Below, piece by piece: positions 45,992-54,805 of a stretch of DNA of 64,000 nt (its first letter is position 1; each line of letters begins with the position of its first letter). The stretch spans positions 4,402,001-4,466,000 of the forward strand of contig NZ_CP010976.1 of the NCBI RefSeq assembly GCF_000949425.1, in the 5' to 3' direction. A model generated the notes under the pieces. That model was given only the letters and a program-made list of their open reading frames with translations. It did no database searches and was not told where the DNA came from. This stretch comes from Paenibacillus sp. IHBB 10380 (GTDB lineage Bacteria; Bacillota; Bacilli; Paenibacillales; Paenibacillaceae). The translations under genes and the position numbers were made by a program.

Positions 45992-47116
45992 CTATTTCGA
46001 GCTGCGTTCCGTATGAGCCTTCATACGCAATCTCGAGAGTAGACTTAGAAGTGGCTTCGTGGTCAAGCCAATCAGGCCTATAACTTCAGCTCCGATCTGC
46101 ATGAAGAACATCATAATACAGATGACTACAAAGGTAACCCAGTTCGCATCATAGAATGCAGCGGATGATTGAATGACCGCTAGAATTCCAAAGAAAGCAG
46201 CAATGCTGTAAATAATCAGTACAGATTGACGATGACTGAATCCGAGTTGCCGTAAGCAGTGATGAAGGTGACCTTTATCTGGTGCAAATATGGGCTTCTT
46301 CTGAACCCAACGACGAATGATTGCAAAGAAAGTATCTGATAACGGTACGCCGATAATAATTAATGGCGTCATGAAGGATACGATTGCTACTTGCTTGAAT
46401 CCAAGCAACGATAACATAGCTAGACAGAAACCTAAGAACAATGATCCAGAGTCACCCATGAAGATCTTAGCCGGATGGAAGTTAAAGAATAGAAATCCAA
46501 TAATTGCACCTAACAAAATCATACACAAGAGCGCTATCATCATATTCCCCATAAGCAGGGACATGACCAGAATCGTTCCAATGGCAATTCCCGATACACC
46601 TGCCGCAAGTCCATCTAGACCATCAATTAGATTAATGGCATTCGTTACACCCACGATCCAGAATATAGTGAGCGGGATAGAAATCCAACTCTCTAGATAT
46701 TTGAAGTTATCTTGAAAGGGAATGTTTACAAAATCAACCGATATATCAAAACCGAAAACAACCACACATGCGGCTATAATCTGTCCCAGAAGCTTTACTT
46801 TAGCTGATAGCTCAAACCGATCATCCAATGCACCAATCAATACAATCATGGATCCACCAACCACGAAGGCTTTGATGAAGTTAGCATCACGAAGCGATAA
46901 ATCAGCAGCTACAAAAGGTAATACTAGAAAAAGTGCCAGTATGAATGCTAAATAAATTCCTAATCCGCCAAGACGGGGCATAACTCTTGTGTGCACTTTA
47001 CGTGCATTGGGAACATCTATGGCGCCAACTTTGAATGCAAACTTCTTCACTTGTGGCGTTAACAAGAGCGCAAGTCCCAAGGACAGGATCAAGCCGATGA
47101 TAGACATCATTAACAT
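45992..47116 (-). CDS. tagO: Undecaprenyl-phosphate GlcNAc-1-phosphate transferase (TagO/WecA family)
   Basis: It starts wall polymer synthesis by loading GlcNAc-1-phosphate on undecaprenyl phosphate. The 374-residue protein has about ten to eleven membrane segments. Conserved loops are visible: DVPNARKVHTRVMPRLGG, DDRFELSAKVKLLGQ, NAINLIDGLDGLAAG, FMGDSGSLFLGF and the HLHH motif (KGHLHHCLRQLG). It follows tagA with 115 bases and its own promoter. With tagA and csaB nearby it probably feeds the secondary wall polymer that binds SLH proteins. Confidence 0.95.
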   Translation of the reverse strand: MLMMSIIGLILSLGLALLLTPQVKKFAFKVGAIDVPNARKVHTRVMPRLGGLGIYLAFILALFLVLPFVAADLSLRDANFIKAFVVGGSMIVLIGALDDRFELSAKVKLLGQIIAACVVVFGFDISVDFVNIPFQDNFKYLESWISIPLTIFWIVGVTNAINLIDGLDGLAAGVSGIAIGTILVMSLLMGNMMIALLCMILLGAIIGFLFFNFHPAKIFMGDSGSLFLGFCLAMLSLLGFKQVAIVSFMTPLIIIGVPLSDTFFAIIRRWVQKKPIFAPDKGHLHHCLRQLGFSHRQSVLIIYSIAAFFGILAVIQSSAAFYDANWVTFVVICIMMFFMQIGAEVIGLIGLTTKPLLSLLSRLRMKAHTERSSK

Positions 47117-47141
47117 TTAATCAATCAACCTCCATTTTTCT

Positions 47142-47168
47142 CTAACGGAGTAAATTATACTCCGTTAG
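47142..47168 (-). promoter_or_regulatory. Palindrome over the tagO promoter -10 region
   Basis: CTAACGGAGTA, five bases, TACTCCGTTAG: perfect 11-bp arms. The -10 TATAAT (47154-47159) lies in the centre, and a -35 TTGGTG lies 18 bases before it (47178-47183). A repressor site or an RNA hairpin ahead of the tagO ribosome site are both possible. Confidence 0.6.
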
Positions 47169-47231
47169 AAAAATAAACACCAATCGTCTATTTCAGCAAT
47201 TTACTAAGGAAATCGCCCAGATTCGTTCATT

Positions 47232-47996
47232 TCACGTAAGTTTTGTTACATTATCTTTGTCCCGAAGTACTTTAACTACGAATTGCGGCAACGCAAGCAT
47301 TCTCCGATATCTTGTTGGCTCTCGTAACAAGCGATATAGCCATTCCGCACGAAGCTTTTGGAATACCTTAGGTGCTCGCTTACTCTTACCTGATATCACA
47401 TCGAAGCTACCTCCAACGCCCATCATTAATGGGACTGCTAGCTCATCCTTATGACGAGCAATCCAAGGTTCTTGTGTATCCGATGCTCTAGCCACGAAGA
47501 GGATGTCTGGCGACAATGCCCGAATGTTCTGAATAATCGTATCATCTTCATCAGGGCCGAAAAATCCATCATGATATCCAACGATCTTGATCATCGGATA
47601 TTGAATTTGTAATCTGCTCGCTGTTTCTTGAATCACTTCTGGTGTTGATCCGAGCAGATACACCTTCCATTGATAGTTTTCTCCAACTCGTAACATTTCA
47701 TGTAGCAGATCAAACCCAGCTACTCGTTCCTGTACAGGTTGTCCCACCTTAGCGGCTGCCCATACAACGCCCGTGCCATCAGGAACGACTAATTCAGCAT
47801 TCCTCATAATCGACATATAAGACGGATCTTCAAGTGCAGTCATTACCATAATAGGGTTAGCTGTAATTACTTGATGAGGAACATGAGAGTTGATCGCATC
47901 CGTTAAGTACTGTACCGTATCACTCATTCCCCATCTGCATACAGATATTCCATAGATAGAAACGGTTGATATTTTCTTTAATTGATTCTTATTCAT
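47232..47996 (-). CDS. tagA: WecG/TagA/CpsF family glycosyltransferase
   Basis: A GT26 enzyme of 254 residues that adds ManNAc (or a related sugar) to the TagO product. The family signatures VVPDGTGVVWAAKVGQPVQERVAGFDLL and VGVGGSFDVISGKSKRAPKVFQKLRAEWLYRLLREPTRYRR (in parts) are clear. GAAGGTGATC precedes the ATG. It lies between csaB and tagO. Without biochemical data the exact sugar is unknown. Confidence 0.95.
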   Translation of the reverse strand: MNKNQLKKISTVSIYGISVCRWGMSDTVQYLTDAINSHVPHQVITANPIMVMTALEDPSYMSIMRNAELVVPDGTGVVWAAAKVGQPVQERVAGFDLLHEMLRVGENYQWKVYLLGSTPEVIQETASRLQIQYPMIKIVGYHDGFFGPDEDDTIIQNIRALSPDILFVARASDTQEPWIARHKDELAVPLMMGVGGSFDVISGKSKRAPKVFQKLRAEWLYRLLREPTRYRRMLALPQFVVKVLRDKDNVTKLT

Positions 47997-48002
47997 AACT
48001 GA

Positions 48003-49139
48003 TCACCTTCTGGAAGACATGTATTCAATAATAACCTTCGCTGGTGCCTGTGCTTCTTGCTTCAACTGAGCAATCTGCGGTGCATGCGTCTGGCGCCAGG
48101 CTTCTTCATGGAACAATAATTGCTCAATGGCCGTAGATACCTCTTCAGCTACCAAAGTTGAAGTTGACCCCGCAGGATCCATATCCAACCGCTTGAGAAA
48201 ATGGTTAATCTTCGGATCATATGAGATACCAACCATCGGCACTTGAGCATTCGCCGCATAGATCAAGCAATGAAGTCGCATACCCAGTACCAACTGACAA
48301 CGGCTAACCTCTAGCAACATGTCCTGTGGGTGAATAGCCTCTTCACATATACTCATAGAACTCCCATTCGATGTTAACGCACCCAGACGGTACATAATAA
48401 ACTTAGAAGCCTCTACATCGGAAGGATGATGAAAGGGTAAGAAACGTAAGTGAACAGGTTGTTTGTTCATAACCAACTGTAGCCCGTCTGCTATAGATAT
48501 AAGCTCCTTGCGATCTTTCTCCCAATAACGAACGGATACACCAATGATAGGTAATCCTTCTTCATTATAACGTTCTACTTGATCCAACGCGAGTTGGCCC
48601 TTCACTTCCTGTAATCCCATCACGGGATCAGGTACTACTTGGATCGCCTTCCCTTGTAATCCCATCGTTTGCAGTAGCTCTGCTGATTGCGTATCACGTA
48701 CAGATACGTATTCACATTTGTTAAATACAGATTTAATCATCGGATGAAACAAACCACGGCTTACAGGTCCTACACCTTGTGAATAAATAAATGTAGGCTT
48801 CTTCATCCACTGAGCTAATTTGATGACACCCAAATAGTAAGGAATTGTCTTAGAACTGGTAGCATCCTGTAGAAGGCTTCCGCCTCCACTGATTAGCCCA
48901 GAGCTGTTCTTAAGAGCTTGTCTTACTTCACCTAGCTTCATACGGTGTACAGCTTGGACACCATATGCCTTGCTTGTCCATTCTGGATCTATAGAGAGCA
49001 CAACAGGCTGAATGTTAACGCCCATTTCTTCGCCCTGAACCTTCAATGCTGTTAGGATCGATTGAAGCACGGCTTCATCTCCGCTATTCTTGAAGCCATA
49101 ATATCCTGATATGACTATCGTCTGAGGAGTGGCGACCAT
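48003..49139 (-). CDS. csaB: Polysaccharide pyruvyl transferase CsaB
   Basis: CsaB adds a pyruvate ketal to wall polymer, creating the ligand for SLH domains. The product (about 378 residues) has YYGFKNSGDEAVLQS at the N-terminus, GGGSLLQDATSS, and GMRLHCLIYAANAQVPMVGISYD in the C-terminal lobe. ATG 49139 follows AGAAGGGTG; the frame opens ten codons earlier. It overlaps the DUF5693 gene by 25 bases and precedes tagA by six. Four genes in this window encode SLH or wall proteins that would depend on it. Confidence 0.95.
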   Translation of the reverse strand: MVATPQTIVISGYYGFKNSGDEAVLQSILTALKVQGEEMGVNIQPVVLSIDPEWTSKAYGVQAVHRMKLGEVRQALKNSSGLISGGGSLLQDATSSKTIPYYLGVIKLAQWMKKPTFIYSQGVGPVSRGLFHPMIKSVFNKCEYVSVRDTQSAELLQTMGLQGKAIQVVPDPVMGLQEVKGQLALDQVERYNEEGLPIIGVSVRYWEKDRKELISIADGLQLVMNKQPVHLRFLPFHHPSDVEASKFIMYRLGALTSNGSSMSICEEAIHPQDMLLEVSRCQLVLGMRLHCLIYAANAQVPMVGISYDPKINHFLKRLDMDPAGSTSTLVAEEVSTAIEQLLFHEEAWRQTHAPQIAQLKQEAQAPAKVIIEYMSSRR

Positions 49140-51130
49140 CGTTTCCAACACCCTTCTGCAATTTGCCATGCCGCAACTGCGACAAGTCCAATAACGAGTC
49201 CAAGTCCTAAACCTAGTAAGCCACGAACTAACGACAACATCATAGGCGTGTGAATATGTGCGAATGTATCTACGATGGATAATTGTCCAATAGAAGCAAT
49301 AATCATAACGAAGATAGCATTTCGATATTTAAATGCCATGAAGGCGCCCAATATAAATAGTGGATGTGCCATCAGGAATTCCTTGTTACGTGGACGAACA
49401 CCGAATGTATCTTCCATAATAGAGCGGAAGGACATTTCAAGCGGAGTTACACTACCAGCATTACCTGTACGGCTTAAATAGTACATACCGATCACACCAA
49501 TGATTCCGGCTACAACAACACCAAGAACTGTAATACGAACATGTAACAATTTACGCATGTCGTTCACAATCTGTCCTCCACGATAGAGAAGAACATATAT
49601 ACCTGTCAGGATAATAGGAGCAAAGTGTAACAAGCTAACCCCACGGAATTGCTCTAACACCAATTGATACGTAACATTATTCAGTAGAGCAATCACAAAG
49701 GGAACCGCACAGAGTGAAAGAATAGACGTCTTAATATATAGAACAAGTGTATGCGTTAATCGACGACTATTCTTCATATCTAACGTAGACTTGTTCACTT
49801 CATTAATCTTGCGTATAGCCAATATCATCGCAATAGTCGGAGCACTAATGGCTACAAGTAAAGCCAATGCCTGTTCGAATAATGTAGGTCTCAGAACATA
49901 TAATCCCGCACTTCCAATCAATCCAAGTACAAACGCCGGAATGGTCAGAATCGGTAGGAAACAGGACACCATAAGCGCGATAAAAGCCAGTCCACCCAAT
50001 ACAACGATCAACTTCAAATAATGCTGAAGTGTGGAATCATAGACGGTAAAAGCTGTAGCCTGTCCCATCGTAAAACCATTACTCTCCATCTTACTAATAG
50101 CATGGCCCGGCTCTTGCAAGCTATCAATCAGATTATCTAGTGGGTCTGTTATCGAAGCTTTGAGCGTGTTACGCGTTGGAGCTGCGTTAAGATAGAACAT
50201 ACGAATGTTACGATCTTTACTTGCAAGCGCCAAGCGATCCGCAATAACATCCACACTTAGATTGGCGTCCGCTTCACTTAATGAATACAAACGTACGACA
50301 TCATAATCTATAATATACGCCAACTTGTTAAATCCAAGCTGCGGCTTCTTTAAGTTCTCAATAGCTGAAATTCCAATGCCATGTTCTTTAAGCAACCTTC
50401 CAAAGGAATCTAGGCTCTTCATCTCCTCTTGGTCGTTGAATCCCTTAACGGATACACCTTCAAACAGAATACGCTTAACGCCTAATGATTCGTAATAAGA
50501 AAGTAATCTCTCCATAGATGCTTCGTCATAAGGCATGCTATCACCCATACGAGGCACAATAGTGAATCCTTTGTTATGCAATGTCTCTATAGTGATCGGA
50601 TCAGACTGCATTGATTTAAGTACGGCATTCTCCACTGGCGTATCAATGATAAGCGCACGTCTACCTTGGAACGTCCAAGATGTGACATCAATTCCTAATC
50701 CGCTGAATGTTCCATCAATAATCGGAGATAACTTATCTGCGGTTTCTTCATTCGAGAACACAACATAGGTTAGATTATCATTAGCTGGTGGTACCTCTTT
50801 ATTCAATTTAGCCATTTCATTGCTGTTATATAGCGTGAGTCGTCTAGTCTGTTGAAATTCATTCAACGTACTCTCAAACATTGCCATACTGCCAATACCA
50901 GCAGCTTGCAATCGATCTAGCTGTTGATTAATATAATCCTGCGGATGAGCCTGATAGGCTGCCACGTCCACTAAGTCGCGATAATCAAATACTAATTCCA
51001 CTTGATTAGAAGATGTCTCCGTCTTCCAGCGATCATACGCCACAGGTAGTGCCGCCACGATCCCTATAACGACAAGAATCCATAACCATTTACGTGATGT
51101 AATGCTCCAACGCTGCCATTTACGATGCAC
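49115..51130 (-). CDS. DUF5693 multi-pass membrane protein
   Basis: The 671-residue protein has one membrane segment near the N-terminus (residues 13-31), a large outer or soluble domain (about 40-370) and about eight membrane segments in the C-terminal 300 residues. It matches the DUF5693 family found next to csaB in Paenibacillus. A role in export or modification of the wall polymer is plausible from context but unproven. It overlaps csaB. Confidence 0.85.
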   Translation of the reverse strand: MHRKWQRWSITSRKWLWILVVIGIVAALPVAYDRWKTETSSNQVELVFDYRDLVDVAAYQAHPQDYINQQLDRLQAAGIGSMAMFESTLNEFQQTRRLTLYNSNEMAKLNKEVPPANDNLTYVVFSNEETADKLSPIIDGTFSGLGIDVTSWTFQGRRALIIDTPVENAVLKSMQSDPITIETLHNKGFTIVPRMGDSMPYDEASMERLLSYYESLGVKRILFEGVSVKGFNDQEEMKSLDSFGRLLKEHGIGISAIENLKKPQLGFNKLAYIIDYDVVRLYSLSEADANLSVDVIADRLALASKDRNIRMFYLNAAPTRNTLKASITDPLDNLIDSLQEPGHAISKMESNGFTMGQATAFTVYDSTLQHYLKLIVVLGGLAFIALMVSCFLPILTIPAFVLGLIGSAGLYVLRPTLFEQALALLVAISAPTIAMILAIRKINEVNKSTLDMKNSRRLTHTLVLYIKTSILSLCAVPFVIALLNNVTYQLVLEQFRGVSLLHFAPIILTGIYVLLYRGGQIVNDMRKLLHVRITVLGVVVAGIIGVIGMYYLSRTGNAGSVTPLEMSFRSIMEDTFGVRPRNKEFLMAHPLFILGAFMAFKYRNAIFVMIIASIGQLSIVDTFAHIHTPMMLSLVRGLLGLGLGLVIGLVAVAAWQIAEGCWKRWSPLLRR

Positions 51131-51206
51131 TTTACAAGTACCTCCTCATTCTTGCTCTAATACTCCTTATGTACAAACTACGTACACAAGGAGTCCTCAG
51201 AGCTGT

Positions 51207-52925
51207 TTACGCGTCTACGCGTGCCATAACTTCACGAGCTAATGATGTAATACGTTGTTGTGCATCCATTATAGATTCACCCCGAACTGCAAAATACACT
51301 TTGATCTTCGGTTCCGTACCCGAAGGTCTTAGACAGAACCATGAACCATCTTCGAGCATAAATTTCAACACATTTTCTTTAAGCAGACCCTCTAGCCCTA
51401 AAGAATAATCAAGGACCTGCTGCATACGCACCCCAACAATTTCTTGCGGTGGGTTACTGCGCCAATCTGTCATTTTAGCCTGGATTTGGGCTACACCATC
51501 TTTACCCATGAGTGTTCGGGATTCTAAGCTTTCTTGGAAATAACCAAATTGCTCATACAATTCCTGTAGTACATCATATAACGTTTTACCCTGAGCTTTG
51601 TAGTAAGCTCCTGCTTCTGCAATCAGTAATGAAGCAAGTACGGCATCCTTGTCTCTAGCATAGTTACCTGCTAAATACCCGTAGCTTTCCTCATATCCGA
51701 ATAAATACGTATACTCACCGGATTGTTCATATTGCGTCATTTTCTCACCGATATATTTAAAGCCTGTCAGCGTATTGATCACTTCTGCACCATAATACTT
51801 GGCGATGGTTGCACCCATCTCACTCGTTACAATAGTTTTAATTACCAGTCCATTGTCAGGTAGCTGTCCCGCTTCCTTCAATTGACTCAGTAGATAGTGA
51901 ATCATGATCGCACCCGACTGATTTCCTGAGAGTACTTCGTACTCTCCTAACTTATTCTTAACGACAGCTCCCATCCGATCACAATCGGGATCTGTTCCGA
52001 TTAGAATATCTGCGTCTATTCTCTGTCCTAGTTCTATTGCCAGTGTAAAGGCTTCACGTTCTTCTGGGTTCGGTGATTTAACTGTCGAGAATTCGGCATC
52101 AGGCTGTTCTTGTTCAGGCACTACATGTACATTTGTAAATCCAACAGACTCTAGAACACGGCGAACCGGAAGATTACCTGTACCGTGTAGTGGAGTATAC
52201 ACAATGGTGAAGTCTTGGCCTAACGTGGAACGAATAAGCTCAGCATTCACACTGGTCTGTGCAACGGTGTGAACGAATGCTTCGTCATCTGCCTCTCCAA
52301 GCCATACTAGTAGTCCTTCTGCTTCCGCAGTAGCTTGATCCAAACGCTTCACAGCGGCAAAAGCTTCAACCTCTTGTATGTATTTAATAACTTGTTCCGC
52401 TTCGTGCGGAATAAGCTGTCCACCTTGATCGTTATACACTTTGTAGCCATTATATTCGGGTGGATTGTGACTTGCTGTCACTACGATCCCACCTGTTGCC
52501 CCTAAGTGACGCACACTGAACGATAATTGTGGTGTTGTACGCAAAGAAGGAAAGAGCTTCGCAACGATGCCATTACCTGCCAATACAAGCGCAGCTTCCA
52601 AAGCAAATTCAGGCGAATAATGTCTGGAGTCATGCGCAATAACAACAGAGGGTTTACCTTCAGACTCTCCATGCTTCGCCAGAATATACTGTGCGAAACC
52701 TTGTGTAGCTTTACCAACGGTATAACGATTAATACGGTTGCTACCTGCACCAATAATACCGCGAAGTCCCCCTGTACCGAACTCCAAATCTTTATAAAAG
52801 CGATCTTCTAATTCATTTGGCTCATTCTCAAGATCTCGAAGTTCCTGCTTAGTAGCCTCATCAATATGTTTGTCTTGAAGCCACTCCTGAATTTGATCCT
52901 TGGATTGCTGACTTAACACTGTCAT
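51207..52925 (-). CDS. pgcA: Phospho-sugar mutase (phosphoglucomutase/phosphomannomutase type)
   Basis: It interconverts hexose 1- and 6-phosphates for cell-envelope precursors. The 572-residue product has the phosphoserine loop TASHNP (S152), the metal-binding DPDCDRMG, the sugar-binding GYEESYGYL and the phosphate-binding RPSGTEPKIK, in the usual order. The length matches PgcA of B. subtilis. It follows fabZ by 43 bases and precedes the DUF5693 gene with a hairpin (51162-51193) between. Confidence 0.95.
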   Translation of the reverse strand: MTVLSQQSKDQIQEWLQDKHIDEATKQELRDLENEPNELEDRFYKDLEFGTGGLRGIIGAGSNRINRYTVGKATQGFAQYILAKHGESEGKPSVVIAHDSRHYSPEFALEAALVLAGNGIVAKLFPSLRTTPQLSFSVRHLGATGGIVVTASHNPPEYNGYKVYNDQGGQLIPHEAEQVIKYIQEVEAFAAVKRLDQATAEAEGLLVWLGEADDEAFVHTVAQTSVNAELIRSTLGQDFTIVYTPLHGTGNLPVRRVLESVGFTNVHVVPEQEQPDAEFSTVKSPNPEEREAFTLAIELGQRIDADILIGTDPDCDRMGAVVKNKLGEYEVLSGNQSGAIMIHYLLSQLKEAGQLPDNGLVIKTIVTSEMGATIAKYYGAEVINTLTGFKYIGEKMTQYEQSGEYTYLFGYEESYGYLAGNYARDKDAVLASLLIAEAGAYYKAQGKTLYDVLQELYEQFGYFQESLESRTLMGKDGVAQIQAKMTDWRSNPPQEIVGVRMQQVLDYSLGLEGLLKENVLKFMLEDGSWFCLRPSGTEPKIKVYFAVRGESIMDAQQRITSLAREVMARVDA

Positions 52926-52968
52926 AAAAGCTTCCGCCTTTCCTTCTCTAGATTAAATGTAATAGAAG

Positions 52969-53418
52969 TTATGATTGAACTGGATCTGGATCTGATAAAG
53001 CAAACATAATCTCGCCTTCAGCAACGACCTTACCTTCAACACTAGCTACTGCTTTCCCTTTACCAAAGCTACCCTTCAAACGAACGATCTCGACTTCTAA
53101 TCTCAGCGTGTCTCCGGGAACAACTTGCCCACGAAAGCGGAAGTTATCTAGACTTGCCAGAAATCCGATCTTTCCTTTATTGCTCTCTACATTCAAAATA
53201 GCGACAGCCCCTACTTGAGCCAACGCTTCTGTAATGAGAACTCCCGGCATCACAGGATATCCAGGGAAATGCCCTATGAAAAATGGTTCATTGATCGTTA
53301 CATTCTTGATCCCTACAGCACGTTTACCATTCTCTAATTCTAAAATTCTGTCCACCAGTAAAAATGGCGGCCTGTGTGGAATAATTTCTTGAATTTGCTG
53401 GATATTTAACAATGTCAT
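52969..53418 (-). CDS. fabZ: 3-hydroxyacyl-ACP dehydratase FabZ
   Basis: FabZ dehydrates 3-hydroxyacyl-ACP in type II fatty acid synthesis. The hot-dog fold protein of about 149 residues has [12 protein letters not shown], the active-site histidine in [13 protein letters not shown] and the glutamate in [11 protein letters not shown] 53418 follows GAGAGGAG; seven more codons are open upstream. Near flhP as in B. subtilis (ywpB). No FapR operator was recognised in the leader. Confidence 0.96.
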   Translation of the reverse strand: MTLLNIQQIQEIIPHRPPFLLVDRILELENGKRAVGIKNVTINEPFFIGHFPGYPVMPGVLITEALAQVGAVAILNVESNKGKIGFLASLDNFRFRGQVVPGDTLRLEVEIVRLKGSFGKGKAVASVEGKVVAEGEIMFALSDPDPVQS

Positions 53419-53740
53419 GTACTCCTCTCGAATAACCATAAGATTATGGGGTTATACTATTATTATCCTTCATCTACTGCAGAGAGTGGAGGTTCAGATA
53501 AGGGACCTTCTCGGTCAGGCATCTAATGCCTGATGGAGAAGGTTCTTTTGTTCAAATATAAGAAAATATAAGTGTGAACCTATGCTTTGTTATATTTCAA
53601 CGAGAAACAATGACCGCCCCTTCAAGGACGGCGAAGCCGTTTCTTCTTGCTAGTCCCCCATCATTATACAGTTATCATACACAAAAAGAAAACTCCCAAA
53701 AGAAAGGAGTTTTCTTAAACTAGTGCCTATGTCAGACCCG
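53419..53740. other. 322-base leader region of fabZ with several possible RNA structures
   Basis: On the minus strand in order: the epuA terminator (53683-53717), a TATAAT box (53663-53668), a three-part structure bounded by GAAAC and GTTTC (53603-53643, with ACGGCTTCGCCGT and CCTTGAAGG inside) and a long 43-base hairpin with GGACCTTCTC and GAGAAGGTTC arms (53503-53545). No open frame is likely. Whether the leader is regulatory is unknown. Confidence 0.5.
53683..53717 (-). terminator. Terminator of the flhO-flhP-epuA group
   Basis: AAGAAAACTCC-N9-GGAGTTTTCTT, an 11-bp perfect stem, followed by TTTTG on the minus strand. Confidence 0.88.
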
Positions 53741-53941
53741 TTATGGTGCAAATATTAGATCAATAACGTGTTGCCAAGTCTCAAGTTGAAACACTTCAGA
53801 CATCTCTTCCTTACCAAGTACAACGTAACCTACCGTCATACCCCCAATTAAAGACAAGAGCAGAAAGAGTGGAATCATCCAAAGAATTACAATTTTCCAC
53901 TTGGCTTTCTTTCTCTTTGGTGGTTTGTCCTTTTTACTCAT
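53741..53941 (-). CDS. Small single-pass membrane protein (EpuA/DNA-directed RNA polymerase beta-like family)
   Basis: A 66-residue protein with a very basic N-terminus (MSKKDKPPKRKKAKWK), one membrane segment (about 17-40) and a short outer tail. It resembles the EpuA (PF11772) family, annotated in Bacilli as an RNA polymerase subunit beta-like protein although it has no such activity. ATG 53941 follows AAGGAG. It begins ten bases after the flhP stop region overlap and ends the operon. Confidence 0.75.
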   Translation of the reverse strand: MSKKDKPPKRKKAKWKIVILWMIPLFLLLSLIGGMTVGYVVLGKEEMSEVFQLETWQHVIDLIFAP

Positions 53942-53951
53942 GAATAACTCC

Positions 53952-54791
53952 TTATCCCCGCATATTGTTAGCAAGGTTCATCAAGGTGTCACTGGAGCTC
54001 AGTGTACGGGCTACCATTTGGTAAGCTCGTTGTACCTGAACCATATCCGCCATCTCTGTCGTTAAGTCCACATTGGACTTCTCCAAGAATCCAGAACGAA
54101 TCGCAACTTGTGGATTATCTCCACGTGTAGGAGAAGGAGAACCTGCTCCGAACACTTCATCTGTCGTAAGTCCAGCCGCCAAGGTGAATAGATTATCAGA
54201 TAGTTGAACCAGACCTTCTGGTTTCTGTGGCTCAACTATTCTTAAGCTGTTCGTAATTCTTGCTGTCGTAGAACCATGTAGTGTAGTCCATACGTTACCT
54301 GTGGAGTCAATGGCTACCTTGCTGTTGGCAAGCACTCTAACGGGTACTGATGGATCATCATTATTCAGTACTCGATCCCCCTGATTATTTACTAATAGCA
54401 TGTAATCGCCATCTGCAGGGTCGGGAACGAAATGAAATGCTCCTTCACGAGTATAAGCGGTATTGCCATTACTTTCTACTGCAAATAACGCATTCCCTTC
54501 AATTGCCAAATCTGTGGGGATACCTGTTTCTTGTAGAGCACCCTGCTCCATATTCATAGTAACCGAAGCGAGACGGACACCAAAACCGAGATTATAACCT
54601 AAAGGTGTAACCCGACCTGGTTGTTTGAAATCTTTGCCCTGATTCTGCACACGTGTCAAGGTATCTTCAAAAGAACTCTCTTTACGCTTATATCCATTAT
54701 TATCCAAATTGGCAATGTTATCAGCAATAACATCGAGCCTATTCTGCATACTTGTTAAGGAAACCATCGCGCTGATCGCGGAGTTGTTCAT
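53952..54791 (-). CDS. flhP: Flagellar hook-basal body (distal rod) protein FlhP
   Basis: A FlgG-family rod protein of 279 residues. It has the N-terminal signature (VSLTSMQNRLDVIADNIANLDNNGYKR) and the C-terminal rod helix (MVQVQRAYQMVARTLSSSDTLM). FlhP and FlhO build the distal rod in Bacillus. AGGAGG precedes the ATG. It lies 15 bases after flhO and next to mbl, as in B. subtilis. Confidence 0.95.
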   Translation of the reverse strand: MNNSAISAMVSLTSMQNRLDVIADNIANLDNNGYKRKESSFEDTLTRVQNQGKDFKQPGRVTPLGYNLGFGVRLASVTMNMEQGALQETGIPTDLAIEGNALFAVESNGNTAYTREGAFHFVPDPADGDYMLLVNNQGDRVLNNDDPSVPVRVLANSKVAIDSTGNVWTTLHGSTTARITNSLRIVEPQKPEGLVQLSDNLFTLAAGLTTDEVFGAGSPSPTRGDNPQVAIRSGFLEKSNVDLTTEMADMVQVQRAYQMVARTLSSSDTLMNLANNMRG

Positions 54792-54805
54792 CGTCTAACC
54801 TCCTG

